DNA of 64,000 nucleotides from Argentina anserina (GCF_933775445.1 NC_065874.1:4669001-4733000), one strand, 5' to 3'. Shown: positions 10,874 to 24,176, counted from the stretch's first letter. The notes: a model not told the origin generated them from the letters alone. A program made the numbers and translations.

Positions 10874-13800
10874 TGATCGTGATTCCCATATATCTTCCTC
10901 CCAAAAATGAGGAACCTAATATGGAATATATTCTATAATGAAAAGACGTACTGTTTTCTTGTGGATACAAATTATGAGCACGTATGCAGCTCACGTGGCA
11001 CAGATAGCTAAGTCTTCTGTTGCTTCGTCGATATCAAAATAAGTAATTCAAGTGAGATAAATTCTTAGGTGCGGACTCTCCTACCACGTGGATAGGGCAG
11101 CCAAATAAAAATGCAGCAATTTATTCCCAAGTGCCTATGTTGCCCCCATTTATTTCCAATACAATACCCAAAACAGCCCTCTGCTATGCCCTTATTGGAC
11201 AGTCCAGTGGCGGTGCGTTCGCCCCCCCTACACAAGAATCTATCGTGAGAAAAATTCAAGTGAACAAAGAACATGCTTGTTTAGACCATTCATTTTGTAA
11301 TATTATAAGCACTGTAATCTATTCAGACCTTGGTGACCATGCATGAATGCTTAGATATATTCTCATTTTGATGCCCAGAAGAGAATGCTCTTTTACTGCT
11401 CCTGTTGGCATGGTATGGTAATTCTCGTGTATGACGAGCTGATCGACCACAAAGTACCTAGTTTTATAGCAAAGAGTCTCAACTTGTATTGATCACACAG
11501 GGTGATCGAATATTTTCTAATTTCTAATACCGATCATATTGACTTCAAAGTACATTACCTCGTAACATACTAAACGTTAGATCTCTTAACTTTATCGATC
11601 AGATTAGGGTTTATTGTACTATACCAGCTTTATCAAGCTAATTAAGCTTGACTAGGTCATCTAGCTGCTGTTGATCAATTAATCATCCATATATTTCAGC
11701 TGTCAATTCTGTCATACACCCATCAAGGGCCATCATGCATTAATCCAACTCAGTAGGAGAAACTGATCAAGCTATAAGCTAGCTAGTAGCTGGTGGTGGT
11801 GGCCGGTGATCAACAGTCTGAACTCGACTCATTCAGAAAAATCGATCACATTGCTTTCCGTCCAGTGGCTCCATTTATATCCCGATTGCTGTCTGGTCCA
11901 CTCCTACTGAGTCATTAGTTCTGCAAACATCTTAAGTAGATAATAGTATACCGAAGATGCAGCTAGATATATGATCGATAGAGAATTATAGCTGTGGCCC
12001 CTGTGAGCATACTCGCTCGGTGGACACATGTCATGGAGAATGTACAGCGTCATTTTCAGTGGGAGTGAAGGAGGCCCATATATGAGATCGAAATGACAAT
12101 TAGCTTCCTGTTTTGTTCTGGAGAATTGAAGATTAGGATATAAAGTGTTCTAATCGTATTAAGAGATAATGATGTTAAAGTATTCGCGGACTAACTGTCT
12201 TTCTCAAATAGACCAAGACAAGGACACAAAAACTGGCAAGCAAGCTAGTTGGTGCATGATTGCTTTGTAATGACAAAGACATATCAAGTTGTTCACGCCT
12301 TCATGGTAATCGGCTTCGGAAATTATCCATCAACTCAGATCGGACCTTGTGTTCTCCAACTGTTATATGCCGATCTGATATGACTTATAATGCAATACAT
12401 TTAAGGTGGGAAGCATATATACATAATTCTGGAAACTTAGCTGCTTTTAACATTTCACAAATACGAGCAGATTACAGATTTAAGGCAGAAGAAGAAACAC
12501 GTTTACTAAACCCAAACGACTGCAAAATGCCAAAGCTTTTCTCATCAAGAACATATCGTATCCAGATATCTACTGATTAATGCCAAAAAATCTAATGCCA
12601 ACTCACCAATTCCAAATTGATCATCTTCCCACGTGCTTGTGATTATACCCTCATTTAGGCGGCGCTATGTCTGCAACAAACATATTCCAGGACCAACTAG
12701 GAGACAAAACAAAGCATTTGTTCGTGCCCAGAAATCAGTTTTTGCTATCATGCATCCACCATATTTAATTATGCTTATATTGTTCAAGCATATGCAGCAA
12801 TGTAATTAGGGAGGACACATTAATAAGCTAAAAATAACACAAGTGGCTAGCCTAGCTCTGTGCTAGCAGAAACCACAGCAACCCATGTTCACTTGTACTT
12901 AACTCCCATATGCAAAAGGGACAAGTTCCATGAGGACATGTTTAAGCATGTTTTACAAGAGGGGCTGAGATGTTATAATGATAAAGATCCGTGAGGAGAA
13001 CAAACACGTACTCCATTCTTCACTGTCTCAAATGCTACTGTTTCATATATCCAAGAGTAAAAAAAGAAATTAATTAGAGACGTTAAACAAAACATGATGT
13101 TCAATTTGAGGAAACAGAGATCGATATATCATAAATAGACTATTCTCCATGTATAGAGTATCTTCCTCGCATTGCAGAGCCTAAAAAAGAAGATGATACT
13201 AAGTAATCAGGCATTAGGCATGATATGTTATGATACGGCGCACTGTCATCTAAGGAGGTTCATATTGTGCTTCAACCCACGTTCCACATGGGTGGATTTT
13301 GCTGCAGATTTAGAACACAATAATATAAACCAACAATTTGTGCAAGGATATTCCTTTCCTGGATTTTGGGTGTGATTAAATACATGAGAAGCAGGATCCA
13401 CTTGACAATTGTTGTGTTATGATACTAATAATTCAAACTCATGCAAAGGCAAAAACATTATCAGTACTGACAAGTTAGAAGATATCTGAAAGTATAGAAG
13501 GTAAGAGAATATGAGATGTTGTAGCATACAGATCTAGAGTAATGACAAATTCAACGATGAAGATTGAAGAGTAACACCTTCATAAGTTCCTCGACATAAT
13601 GGCCTCAAGTCATGCAATCTTGTCGAAACATACGAGTGTCTTCTATCATGAATTTATTATGGCAGGATCGATACAGGGATGAGCGATCCATTCAAGTTTC
13701 AACACTCTTATGGAACTGGAATACGAAAAAAATCAAAGCACAAATACACTATGATGATTATCATTTCAGAACATTACACAATGATTATGATTTATGAAGT

Positions 13801-14066
13801 GCTTGGCGAGCCAGTGTCACCACCTATATATGCATGTCCAATTTCAGTCACAGCAGGCCTATATGTTGGACCATCAAACAAAGAAGAACAAGGCGTCAAG
13901 GCTTATGATGTTCTCTTAAGACCAGCGGTTCCCGGTCCGAAGGTTACCAGGCCGATTCAGTTGGTTACCAGGAAAGGATGTTGTTTCCTCCGTGCACTAT
14001 AAGTTGGCTCAATCTTCCTCATTAGTTGGTTTTGGTTCATTTCTCTACCATCTTAATATATCTGCC
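10874..14066. other. intergenic, no gene recognised
   Basis: About 3.2 kb. ORFs up to 107 codons (for example 12260-12580 and 13679-14002) show no domain, no splice-linked partner and no signal sequence. A short run of C (11222-11228) and a GC-richer patch at 11060-11230 are the only compositional departures. Confidence 0.5.
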
Positions 14067-14775
14067 AAGGTTTGAGCTCATATTAACATGTGGACTGGTT
14101 TTCAAACAAAAAGCACATTTGGACTCGGATTTTGAGTTTCTGCGGTCATACTCATACAAGGAATGGTTTAGCTATGGGAGCTTAAACACTGGAGTTGGAT
14201 AAGATTTAGAATTAATTTCAGTTTACTCTCTTAAATTTTACATCCAAAATCAGTTCACCCATTAAATTTTTATTTTAATCAGTTCACCCGCTTATACTTT
14301 CATCTGATATCAAAGAATGACAAAATTTAAATTTTTATATAGATTATATTGACAATTATGCTATGAAACCTAATTTTATAAATTTTAATCAAATTTTAAC
14401 CAACAAAATCTGAATTTTGTCATTCTTTAATGTCATGTGAAAATATAGGGGGTGAATTAATAAAAATAAAAATTTTAAAAGTAAACTGATTTCGAGTGTA
14501 AAATTTAAAAGAGTAAACTAAAATTAATTCTAAGATTTATTAGTAATACTGTAACAGATCATTGAACATAATTTGTATCTCAAAGCGAAGGTTTAGCTCA
14601 TATTAACATTTGGACAGGTTTTCATAAATAAAAAACAAAAAACAAAAACAAAAACAAAAACCTTTGGACTATGATTTTGAGTTTCTGCAGCCACAATTGA
14701 GCCTAAACCCTGTAGTTGCATCAGATTTTATTAGTAATAGATCATTGATAATCAATATAATTTGCATCCCAGACT
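14067..14775 (+). repeat. old ~190-bp tandem duplication, first copy split by an insertion
   Basis: Copy A is 14067-14208 plus 14540-14586. Copy B is 14587-14775. Shared blocks in order are GGTTTGAGCTCATATTAACA, GGACTGGTTTTCA, GATTTTGAGTTTCTGC, a TGGATAAGATTTA/GCATCAGATTTTA block, and TTAGTAATA..AGATCATTGA..ATAATTTG. Copy B has gained a simple AAAAACAAAAACAAAAAC stretch. Copy A is interrupted exactly where copy B is continuous, which marks the insertion at 14209-14531. Confidence 0.75.
14209..14531. mobile_element. 323-bp foldback MITE
   Basis: The two halves are almost complete inverted repeats of each other. The left arm begins GAATTAATTTCAGTTTACTC and the right arm, read inward, begins AGAATTAATTTTAGTTTACTC. 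The pairing continues through the AAATTTTACA, CAGTTCACCC and AAAGAATGACAAAATTT blocks, leaving a short AT-rich loop. The octamer AAGATTTA occurs on both sides (14201-14208 and 14532-14539) as a target duplication. There is no coding capacity. A transcript would form a long hairpin and could feed small-RNA production. Confidence 0.8.
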
Positions 14776-14980
14776 CAATTACGTAAATCTCAAATATTAC
14801 ACAGCTCCAAAACCTCAAAACACTTGACCTTACATACCTTAAAGTGAAAGATAACCTCGAATCACTTTCAACAGTTACAAGTTTTTAAAAAGCAACAAAA
14901 ACAACTGCTAGCCAGCTCTGAGAATACAGGGGATTATGAAATGACGCTACAAAAGCTGCTTAGACTCCACGCTGCTGGTA

Positions 14981-17137
14981 CTACTGGCAAAGCTCCTCAA
15001 CTGCTGTCACAATCTGAGCTGGTTGAACAACAGTCACTTCCTCTAATGTTGCCGCATAAGGTGTTGGCACGTCTTGTGACGACAGACACACAATTGGGGC
15101 ATCTAAATAATCATGGAAGTTTTCAGTGATGGCTGCTGTCAAACTAGCACCAATTCCACCTGTTCGCATGCACTCCTCCACAATCAGGACCCTATGTGTT
15201 TTCTTCACTGAGTTCCCTATGGTGTGAAGATCAAATGGTTTCAATGACCTAATATCAATAACTTCTGGGTCATATCCCTTGTTCACCAAAGTTTTAGCAG
15301 CCTGCATCACATGATATCTCATCCTAGAATATGTTAATATAGTGACATGCTCCCCAGGCCTCACCATCTCAGCTTCCTCAAGAGAACACACATATTCTTC
15401 ATCTGGGATTCTCTCCTTCAGGTTGTACAGCAACACGTGCTCAAAAAGAATCACAGGGTTATCACTTCGAATGGCAGCTTTCATCAGGCCTTTGGCATTG
15501 TAAGGCGTTGAGCATGCTACCATTTGAATTCCAGGGATTGACTGAAAGTACGACTCAAGACGTTGTGAGTGCTCAGCCCCAAGTTGCCTACCCACTCCAC
15601 CAGGTCCACGAATGACTACTGGTATCTTGAATTGACCTCCGGAAGTGTAGTGGAGCATACCACAGTTGTTGGAGATCTGGTTAAAGGCCAGAAGGAGAAA
15701 ACCCATGTTCATACCCTCAATAATGGGTCTCAGCCCAGTCATGGCAGCTCCAATACCCATCCCTGTGAAGGAGTTCTCAGCAATAGGAGTATCAAGAACC
15801 CGGAGATCCCCATACTTCTCAGCCAGGCCTTTGGTCACCTTGTATGATCCTCCGTAGTGACCCACATCTTCACCCATTACACATACGGTGGGATCCCGAG
15901 CCATCTCTTCTTCTAATCCTTCTCGTAAGGCTTCAAAAAGAAGAAGTTCATGCCTAGAAAATGAAGGCATATCTTATTAGTTTTATACTCAGCGATCTCA
16001 AAGGGAACCAAGAAAACATCAATGAAGGCCAACGAAACATACTTTATGATAATGTGGACACAGTTTAATGTAGACACAGTACTGTTTAGTAGACACCTTA
16101 ATGCTATCACTCATACCCTATCCATCAATTTCACGATTATAACAGCATGTCAGAGTGACAACCCAGGTCATCAAAATGCATGTGGTACTGAATACAAGCC
16201 AATTCAGTAGAAAGGCTAGAATAAAGAGGCAAAAAAAAAAATTTGAAATAATCAACAGTGTATCACATAAAATAAAGCAAGTTTACCAGAAAACATATAG
16301 CAATTTGTATCTTTCTATGTGAACTTGTAGATTATCAGCTTGGCATACTGAGCTGAGCAGTACACTAACTAACCATACAACTACAATGTGACATCAAAAT
16401 TATCATTTGACGACGAATACCTGATTCCTACTATCAATTCACTTTGATTAAGCAGGTCCATGGTACCTACTAACCCAACTTAATTTCTTAATCCACTAAA
16501 ATATACAAATATTTCAGAAACTACACTGAAAATAGTACATTCTATGTCAGATTCTGAAAAATCACTGCCACACTATTACAATCTCCAAAAGACAGTGATA
16601 CCAAAACTATATCAGAATCAACCTAGCAGAAACAGCAAGTACAAGTAGATGACTTCAGATTAACATACCCAGGTTTCGACGGCGCGGAAGCCGCAGCAGC
16701 ATCAGCTTTGGTCTGCAGATAAACCGCCCGGTGAAAAAATAACTAATCAAAACTCAATTCCACAACAATTACCAAACTCAGATCAACAGCAACCAACACA
16801 ACTAAAATAACTGTACACAGTTGAAAAATGACTCACCGCAACAGCATTGGTGATTAGCTGAACGGAGCGGCGAGGCCTGGCATTGGTGGGGCCCGGGTTA
16901 ACACCGGCGTCAGATCTAATCACAACGAAGCTGGCCTTCCTCCCTGAATTTAAAAACCACAAAATCACAAACTCGACTCAGTAATTTTAACTGATATATA
17001 TACGAAATATTCGAGCTTTGTGAGAGTTTAAAGTGTGAGGAGTGATTACCTGGGAGGGATCTACGGGAAGGGAGGTGGAGCTTCCGGGAGGAGGAGATGG
17101 AGATGGCGGCGGAAGTAGCTCCGAAGACGGCGGCCAT
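14981..17137 (-). CDS. PDHB: pyruvate dehydrogenase E1 component subunit beta, chloroplastic
   Basis: This is the beta subunit of the E1 heterotetramer of the plastid pyruvate dehydrogenase complex, which decarboxylates pyruvate on thiamine diphosphate and supplies acetyl-CoA for fatty-acid synthesis. I assembled four exons on the minus strand: 17137-17050, 16943-16837, 16712-16669 and 15953-14981. All junctions are GT-AG and keep frame, giving 403 aa, a normal length for the plastid form. Residues 1 to about 75 are Ser/Ala/Arg-rich and look like a transit peptide. Then come [77 protein letters not shown] and the C-terminal transketolase half ending in [15 protein letters not shown]. The large exon reads open to an ATG at 15970, but that ATG lies in intron 3; the exon starts at 15953. 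The gene is divergent to the DUF1365 gene. Confidence 0.97.
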
Positions 17138-17596
17138 TTTTGATCTCGAATTTCGAAGCAAAAGGAAAACCGAGATCACAAGCCTCTTCGTCTTCAATGG
17201 AGCGAGAGAGAGTTCTGGAGGGAGTGGAGTTTATAGATGAATTTGGGCGGAGAGATTGAGAAATGTGGCTGTCGATTTTATTGAGACGGCGACGATGTAC
17301 GTCTACCCCCGCTTAGTTTTCATCGCCTCCATTCGAGGCCCGGATCGCCTGCGCTCGGCTGTAGGGTAAGGCTTTAGGTGAATGGCTAGGGAGAGGAAAG
17401 GAGAGAGAGGAGAATTACGTGATTGGATGCATGTGTTGGAGAGAGGGGTACGTGGAGTGTTGTGAGTGGAGGTGTAGGGGGATTTATAGTGGGGGCGTGT
17501 AATTTTCTGTTGCGGCTGTGCTCTGTGTGATGCACCTGTTTGTAGGTGGCCTAGGAGCGAAACGGTTAAACCAACCCCTTCGACCTTCGTTGGTAT

Positions 17597-17612
17597 CACG
17601 TGAGGTCACGTG
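17597..17612. promoter_or_regulatory. paired G-boxes between divergent genes
   Basis: Two CACGTG palindromes lie at 17597-17602 and 17607-17612, spaced one helical turn apart. They sit in the 990-bp interval between the PDHB start (17137) and the DUF1365 start (18128). G-boxes bind bZIP and bHLH factors. Regulation of either gene through this pair is inference. Confidence 0.5.
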
Positions 17613-18127
17613 CGGTTTTAAAAGTCCGGACCGGGTCGGGCTCTCTGCCCCGTTTAAAAGCTTGTTTTCTCAAAATTTTGTTCACCATTTTACTCATTAT
17701 CTAGTTTGTTTATCACACTCAACAAAATCAAGATCAAATTCTCAAAGGACACTCAACCTACTTGAAGAACACTAGTCTAGTGAAACTATCTATCCTGTCG
17801 ATGTTCGAATTTCACGTCAATAGGTTATCAAGTTCTGCTCACGTAATCAACACTGATTTAACAAAAAATTAATCAGAAAACAACAATGTTTACGACTTTT
17901 AACATATTATGTTATCAAGTTTTTTTTACACGACACACTAACTTTACTAAGAATCATATAGTAAAATCCGAACTGAAACTACATCGAGTTAATTTACATT
18001 CCGAAATTACATTTCACCATGGTAAAATATTATCTACCTGCTTTCAATTTCAGACAAACCAATCGACCAATCCCTTAAAATAGGAACACATAAATAAAAA
18101 TGGAAAGAGAAGGAAAATTGGTAGCCA

Positions 18128-20457
18128 ATGGAGCTTCTCTATCTGCTCTGCTCAATCATCTCCACCTTCCTCACTTCCCTCACTCTCTCCCTCCTCCTCC
18201 CACTCCGTATTCTCCTCCGCCGCCTCTCCCCCTCCTCCTCCTCCGCCGTATCCCTCTACCAAGGAACCGTCTTTCACGAGCGGCGCCGCCCCGTCCACCA
18301 CTCCTTCCGCTATTCCGTCCGCTACGCCCTCATCGACCTCGACGACTCCCCCCACGCTCTCCCCAACCACCTCTCCTCCGACGAGGCTCGCCGCATTTCC
18401 GGCACCTCTGGTCGAGCGTAAGCATTGCGTCATCTCTATAATCTTTGCTGTCTGGTAGCTAGTTTGTGTTTTTTTTTTGCTGATGTGGATATGGGGCAGT
18501 TTGCTTTTGACGATTCCTGAAAGCGTGGGATATGAGGAGAACCCTTTGAGCTTGTACTACTGTTATGATGATCAGACTTTGAAGAATTGCATTGCTGAGG
18601 TTTGGCTTAAAGTTTGTGTGTATTTTTTTTTTCGGTAGCTCCATTTTTATGGTGCATTAGTAGAGATTAGATTCTATTGAGCTGAAAAATATGAATGTGA
18701 TTGTAGGTTACCAATACGCCATGGGGAGAAAGAGTGTTGTTTGTTTTCGACCCGAATTCTGATTTAGTGGCCAAACCACTACATGTCAGTCCTTTTATGG
18801 TATGTTTTCAGCTATTGCTATGCTTGATTAGTATTACATCAACTGCTTCTATTGAAATTGAGTTCATCTATTATATATCTATAGCTTTTGTTATAATCTT
18901 CGGTCAGTGCTTGAGTAGTAACACATGTCAAGTTCTGAGCTTTATATGCATAATGGATGAAGAATATGATGCTATTTATCAATAATGCAATACAAGTAGG
19001 GTCTTTTATGTTCTGGTCGAAGAGGGGAAAATGTGGTGTGATATTTCAGGCAGGGTGATCGAGAGAAGCTAACAGGGTTTGGGGAATATGCTCCTTTGAA
19101 TAGGGTTGCAATTACTGTTACTTTGTCCAAGTATAGTATCCATATTTGTAAATAGGAAATTACTAAATGTTAATTTGGTCGACCATAATAACTGATCGAA
19201 ATTAATGCAAATGCCATTCCATTTCCTACGGACAGGGTTTTCCATTATACAAGTTTTAAGTCAATCAGGATCTACTATGTAGAAAGATTGCCATTTTTTC
19301 AATAACCATTTATGATGATTGCAGGACATGATTGGGAATTGGAATATCAGAACAAATGCTCCTGATGATACTCTGTTCGTTTCAATTTCAGTTCAACACC
19401 CTGACCTTGGAAACTATTTTACAGCTACCCTAAAAGCTAAAAGGGTACCCTCATCATTGGTGTCTGATCATGCACTGTTTTTCTGGTTGATGCCACATAA
19501 GGTTGCAGTGTGGATATATTGGCATGTAAGTAAAGTAGGATTACTGCTTCATCTTCTGCACCCTAGATCTAAGCAGAATCAACTAAGTCATATAAATTTA
19601 TTTAAGAAAACCTTGATTTAGCTAAACACATACTTAATTACAGTGGATTCAGTAAATCTGTTACAGAACCTTGTGGATGATGCAACACTAAGCTCTACAT
19701 ATATGTTGTATGATATATAAGGATGATTGCCATGATCGGCAATATTTGTTGCAAATTTATAAGTAATTGAACTCACTGTGTAAATCAGAGCCACTACTTT
19801 AGATATCACTGACTGATTTCAATTAAAATTAATTTCACCTTTACTAAAGCCTAATCTTGAGACCTGGCTTTACGTACAACTTCAAAGACCACCAGACCAG
19901 CATCATTTTAAATGGTTGTAGAATGATTTGCCAACTCTCTTTGTGAACATTTATATTCAAATTATCAATTTTTTTTTAATTTCAGAACAATTGTTGTTTG
20001 TTCCTTTTGTAATTATGGCTTGATATGTATGATCAATTTCTGTAACCATGAATGTAATGATAATTAAGAATCTTTTGTTGTAGTTGATATGCTTCATTTC
20101 TCTGAATGTACTTTACAGATTCAGACAATGGTTGATTTTATACGCCTCAATGTGTCATCACATGTTTCAACAATTCTGTAGTTTCTGTTCTTAAACTTTG
20201 TGAGTCAACTGTTACTTCTGCAGGCCTTTAAACTATGGTGGAAGAATGTGGCATTTATCCAACACCCAAGGTACACCAGCCCTGGATATAGGGAGGAAGC
20301 TCTAGTTCGTAACCAGAAACTTCAATGCTGCCCAGCTATTCGATTGGATAAAGAGAAACATCTGCAGTTTGAAGGAAGTAGTCAAGGATGTAGAGTTAAC
20401 AATGAAAACGAGTCTCGTTATATTAAATGGAGAGATGCTAAGTGGCCTTGGTCTTGA
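18128..20457 (+). CDS. DUF1365 family protein
   Basis: I assembled five exons: 18128-18417, 18500-18599, 18707-18799, 19325-19525 and 20224-20457. All introns are GT-AG and frame-consistent, giving 305 aa. The N-terminus (residues 3-30) is a hydrophobic Leu-rich segment that could be a signal anchor. DUF1365 hallmarks follow: LYQGTVFHERRRPVHHSFRY (about 39-58), YEENPLSLYYCY (about 108-119), VLFVFDPNSD and KPLHVSPFM just before the exon 3-4 joint, then a beta-rich region and a C-terminal WIYWHAFKLWWK..F.QHPRY segment. In bacteria the family often sits next to cyclopropane-fatty-acid synthase genes, but its biochemical role is unsettled. The ATG at 18128 is chosen because that frame alone joins the conserved exon 2; an upstream ATG at 18100 is in another frame. 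Confidence 0.9.
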
Positions 20458-23087
20458 CTCCTAATTGTTGTAGGAGTTTGTGTTTTCATGTATGTTTACA
20501 TTGCATCAAGTGTTTTGTTTAGGATAATTCCATTGGAAATGCATGGTAATATACTCATTAATTGAATAACCGCATGAAAACTTGGTCCATTTGTACAAAG
20601 AATTAAAGTTGCTGTGAATATCTGTTTCCTAATAAAGTTGATGCTGCTAATCAGTTCCTTATATGGGATGGGTTAAGCTCCCCCACCTGGGCGGCTGGGC
20701 ATGCTACTGTATTCATGGAGTGCTAAACTACTCTTGGTTCGACTGCAGAGTAAAGATTCAATAAATGTTATGGTTAGCCTAGTTTTGAGCAAGGCTAGTA
20801 TATACTAAGAAGCATGAAACGCTGCTGCTATAGGTTCAAAGATTCTACAGAAATGGAGGATCGATCACTTTTGAACCTCAGCGATCAACGGGTGGGTGTC
20901 AATGCTACAAGAGGATTCCTGTCTCTCCCTGGAGAGAGAGAGAGCTGAACTTGCTGGGTATTGAAACCCAAAGGCATGCATTGAAACTTTCCATACATTT
21001 GTTAGTTGTTACAGACAAATTACATGATAGAGTCAATAGATCACTTCATCCTAACAATTTTTTTTTACTTAATTGGATTTTTTCCCATCATATATCATAT
21101 ATATATTTTTTTGCTGAAAGATGAGTGAGAAACAGGGGCATCTTCCTTAGTACTACTCCATGCCAGTTGCTGTAGGCATACTATATGGTCTACTGCTTAA
21201 AGCAATCCTGACTTTGCAATCTAAATTTTGGTTGTATTAGGAGTTTTTTGTTGTTGTGTTATCTTTCTTTTATACCATTAGAATATGAATACTAGATAAA
21301 AACCTGTAAATTATCATGCATGTGTTTTGTTATGTGTTTGATGGGTTTGAAGTAGTTCAGAAATCTATATTATAATGTCTTCGGATGATCATCGACATCA
21401 CTACCATAAGCATCAGAAGTCTATAATATTGTGCCAAAGACCAAACCCCACATGATTGGTGTAGTTTTTGTTTGTAAACTTAAGAAAAAGGCATCTTTCC
21501 TCCAATGACACAAGGGTGTAGGTGTTACCGTGTTACTATCAGAAAGAATTTGATAGTTGTAACAGTTGGATTTAATTTTTTATCTTGCAATAGGCATGAC
21601 ATATATGATACATCAAATAGATTTATTTAGTACAGAAGTGAAGTAGCTCCATATATTGGTAAAACATCTATATTGCCCAAGTTCGAACTAGTCTACGACT
21701 GTCATAGTCTCATAAATGATAAACCAATCTTCCATGCACTACAGTAAAAATGGGTTGATTTGTTAGTGTACTGTATAAATACACACAAAGTCTTCTTTCA
21801 AAAACAATCTAGTCGACATAAATTGAAGAGAAAAAGGTGCCTCGGTTCCTCACATTTTTCATTGAAAAACTGTGTAATTGAGCAACTACGTAGTCGATCT
21901 TGATGTAGAACCCGGAAGATCTGTTGATATTGTATAATATGTAAACGGTGGGCAGAAGGCACCCAAGAAACCCGCCCACGAGGCCGCGCAGCACCACTCG
22001 ATTCATTGAGGTATTATTCATGTGCTGGAAGAAAAATGAAACAGAGAAAACTGATCAACTCCCTTGTTCTTTCTTATTTTGGTTCTTGAGGCCGTAGTTC
22101 AGGATGGAATGGTTGGCCACCTTAATAATACAAGTTTGAAGTTTGAACCACCAAGCATGTATGGTCTCTGTCCGGTTCTTGGGGACATTTCTTCAACTTT
22201 TAGAAATTAGATAAGCTGTTTTACAATAGTTATCGAGAAATGAAAACAAGTCGAACTTGAAACTTCTAATCATATTTTTTTCGAGAACCACATGATTTTA
22301 GTTGTTTCTCATAATCTTGTTCCCGGTCAATTTGTCACATGATTCGAATTTGTACGTCAGTGTGTATTCATGCTTAGTCTGTGATTACAATTAATTTCAT
22401 ATATATGGTTCAAAATAAATCCAAGTTCCGACTTTCATTTGTTCAAGCACGCAAAGTGGATAGTAATGAAGTCATTTCAGTGGGCCAGTTCTTACTCGTC
22501 AACTGGTATATGATAAAAAAATTCACAACCAGAAGGTCTTACGGTTTGTCCGCCTCCACTAAAGTTAAAGGAGACGTACTGATGATCACTACATCATATG
22601 AAAGCAACCTTGACTCCTCCATTTTCAATTGACATTATTTGACATTAATTTCCTATTTATATATCCAAAAACGTGCTCGCATTTTCTGCATTTCGATCTT
22701 TATACGTGAATCTCTAAGATTGGGTTCAAAAAGCTATGAATATAGTTTTTCATTGAAAAACAAAAATAGAATTGAGCATATAATGACTTTATACATAATC
22801 AAATGGAAGTAACAATTAATAGGTGCATCTATGGTGTGCTCAGAGCTAATTTAATTCAAAAATGTCTGTTCAAGAAGAAATAATAGAGAGATGTTAATAG
22901 TTGGCCTCTGAAACGTGCTTGTACCTAGCTATACTCCATTACTCCTTTTCATTTTAAAAAACAAGGAATATAAGATGTTTCATGCGTCCACCAAACTTAA
23001 TTAAGGGGAAGAATAGAGTAATAACCTGAATATCTTTGTGTATAATATATTATATCACTCTTTTCACATGTTGAATTTCTTCCGGAA
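20458..23087. other. intergenic, no gene recognised
   Basis: 3' UTR of the DUF1365 gene, then AT-rich DNA. A 70-codon minus-strand ORF (21809-22021) with a hydrophobic N-terminal stretch was noticed but has no recognisable family. Confidence 0.5.
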
Positions 23088-23116
23088 CCCCCCCCCCCCC
23101 CCCCCCCCAAAAAAAA
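23088..23116 (+). repeat. homopolymer C21 followed by A8
   Basis: Twenty-one consecutive C residues are followed by eight A residues. Such tracts slip during replication and sequencing, so the exact length should not be trusted. The G-rich complement could form a quadruplex. Confidence 0.9.
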
Positions 23117-23363
23117 TCTACGTAACGACAGGAAAATTAAGCATATCAGGAACGGGATTCTTCTCAATCCTCATGGATATCAACGTGAAACCTATTGAAT
23201 ATTGATGCCACGTCTCTCCGAAAATCTTAATATATTATGTCGATAAAAGTAGCTAGGCTCATGCGGTGTTTAGGGTTAGGTTACTGTGTTGCCAAATTTT
23301 CCTTTCGTAGATCATTTTGCTCGCTCCCTTGTTAGTAAAAGCGATAAGAAAACAAGCTAGTAC

Positions 23364-23730
23364 GACCATCTCCAGTCCATTATTTATTTTAGACAGTCCA
23401 ACGGCTTCTTTTTGATATCAAGCCATCTTTTCTAACCGAATAACCATACACACAGGGTAATAGGTGAATTTGACTAATGGTTTCTCTATGTCAAATTTGA
23501 CATATTAAATCACTCATGTCTTTTATTTTTACTATTTCTCTTTGATACTCTCTCTCCTTCTAGTCTCTCTCTCTCTCTTCCTACTCTCTCTTTCTATGTC
23601 AAATTGATAAAACAATATTCAAATTATAGCACATTCATTGGAGCAAAATTTTGTTAAATTTGACTTTGACACCTCCTATGCCAAATTCAAATATGACACA
23701 AGTTATTTGGCATCTCCATTGGAGATGCCC
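23364..23730. mobile_element. short Tourist-like MITE
   Basis: The left end is GACCATCTCCAGTCC and the right end is the complement of GGGCATCTCCAATGG, the same terminal type as the element at 9781. Flanking triplets are TAC and TAA, an imperfect TWA duplication. Internal homologous inverted words centre on TCAAATTTGACA/TGTCAAATTTG, and a CTCTCT stretch occupies the middle. The last 21 bases contain a near-perfect palindrome (GGCATCTCCATTGGAGATGCC). Confidence 0.6.
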
Positions 23731-23976
23731 TAAGTGGCATGGTTCTAAAACAATAAAATGTATGAAGCAAGATCAAGAATATAACTGGGAAAATGTAATT
23801 AGAAATATAACTGATGTGTTCTAACATTGTTTCTTACATGAAGTAATATTTATAAGATAAAAAACCGCAGAGTTTCTTAAGGAAGAAGCACTACCAGCAG
23901 TCTAATTAGATAGAAATGAAAGTTAGAAAAGATAAACTGATCTATACTCTTCCTAATTATTGTTGGGTTTAATACA

Positions 23977-24176
23977 TGAGTCGTGAAACAGTAGAATGAA
24001 TTCGAGAGTAACGGTAATTTTATTGATTGACATATTGCCTTATATATAGACATTACATCAAAAATCTCGATGAATCAGAGATAAGATAACATTCCTTGAC
24101 TAGCTAGGCTATACTAATTAGGACAACATAAACCAAGAATGCATTGGAGATGATTCTCCTACAACACTCCCCCTTG
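23977..24176 (-). repeat. 3' LTR of decayed copia element
   Basis: On the minus strand it starts TGTTGTAGGAGAATCATCTC and ends at the complement of TGAGTCGTGAAAC. It is about 200 bp, with a TTATATATAG TATA-like box, and is preceded by the polypurine tract. Confidence 0.85.

Noticed and set aside
15954..15970. ATG at 15970 as the start of pyruvate dehydrogenase E1 beta
   Set aside because: The six codons before HELLLF are intron sequence ending TTTCTAG. Upstream exons encoding a transit peptide join in frame.
18152..18433. Minus-strand 93-codon Gly/Val/Glu-rich ORF
   Set aside because: Shadow of the Ser/Pro/Arg-rich first exon of the DUF1365 gene.
21809..22021. 70-codon minus-strand ORF with a hydrophobic N-terminus
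   Set aside because: No family resemblance, no promoter or splice partners; likely chance.
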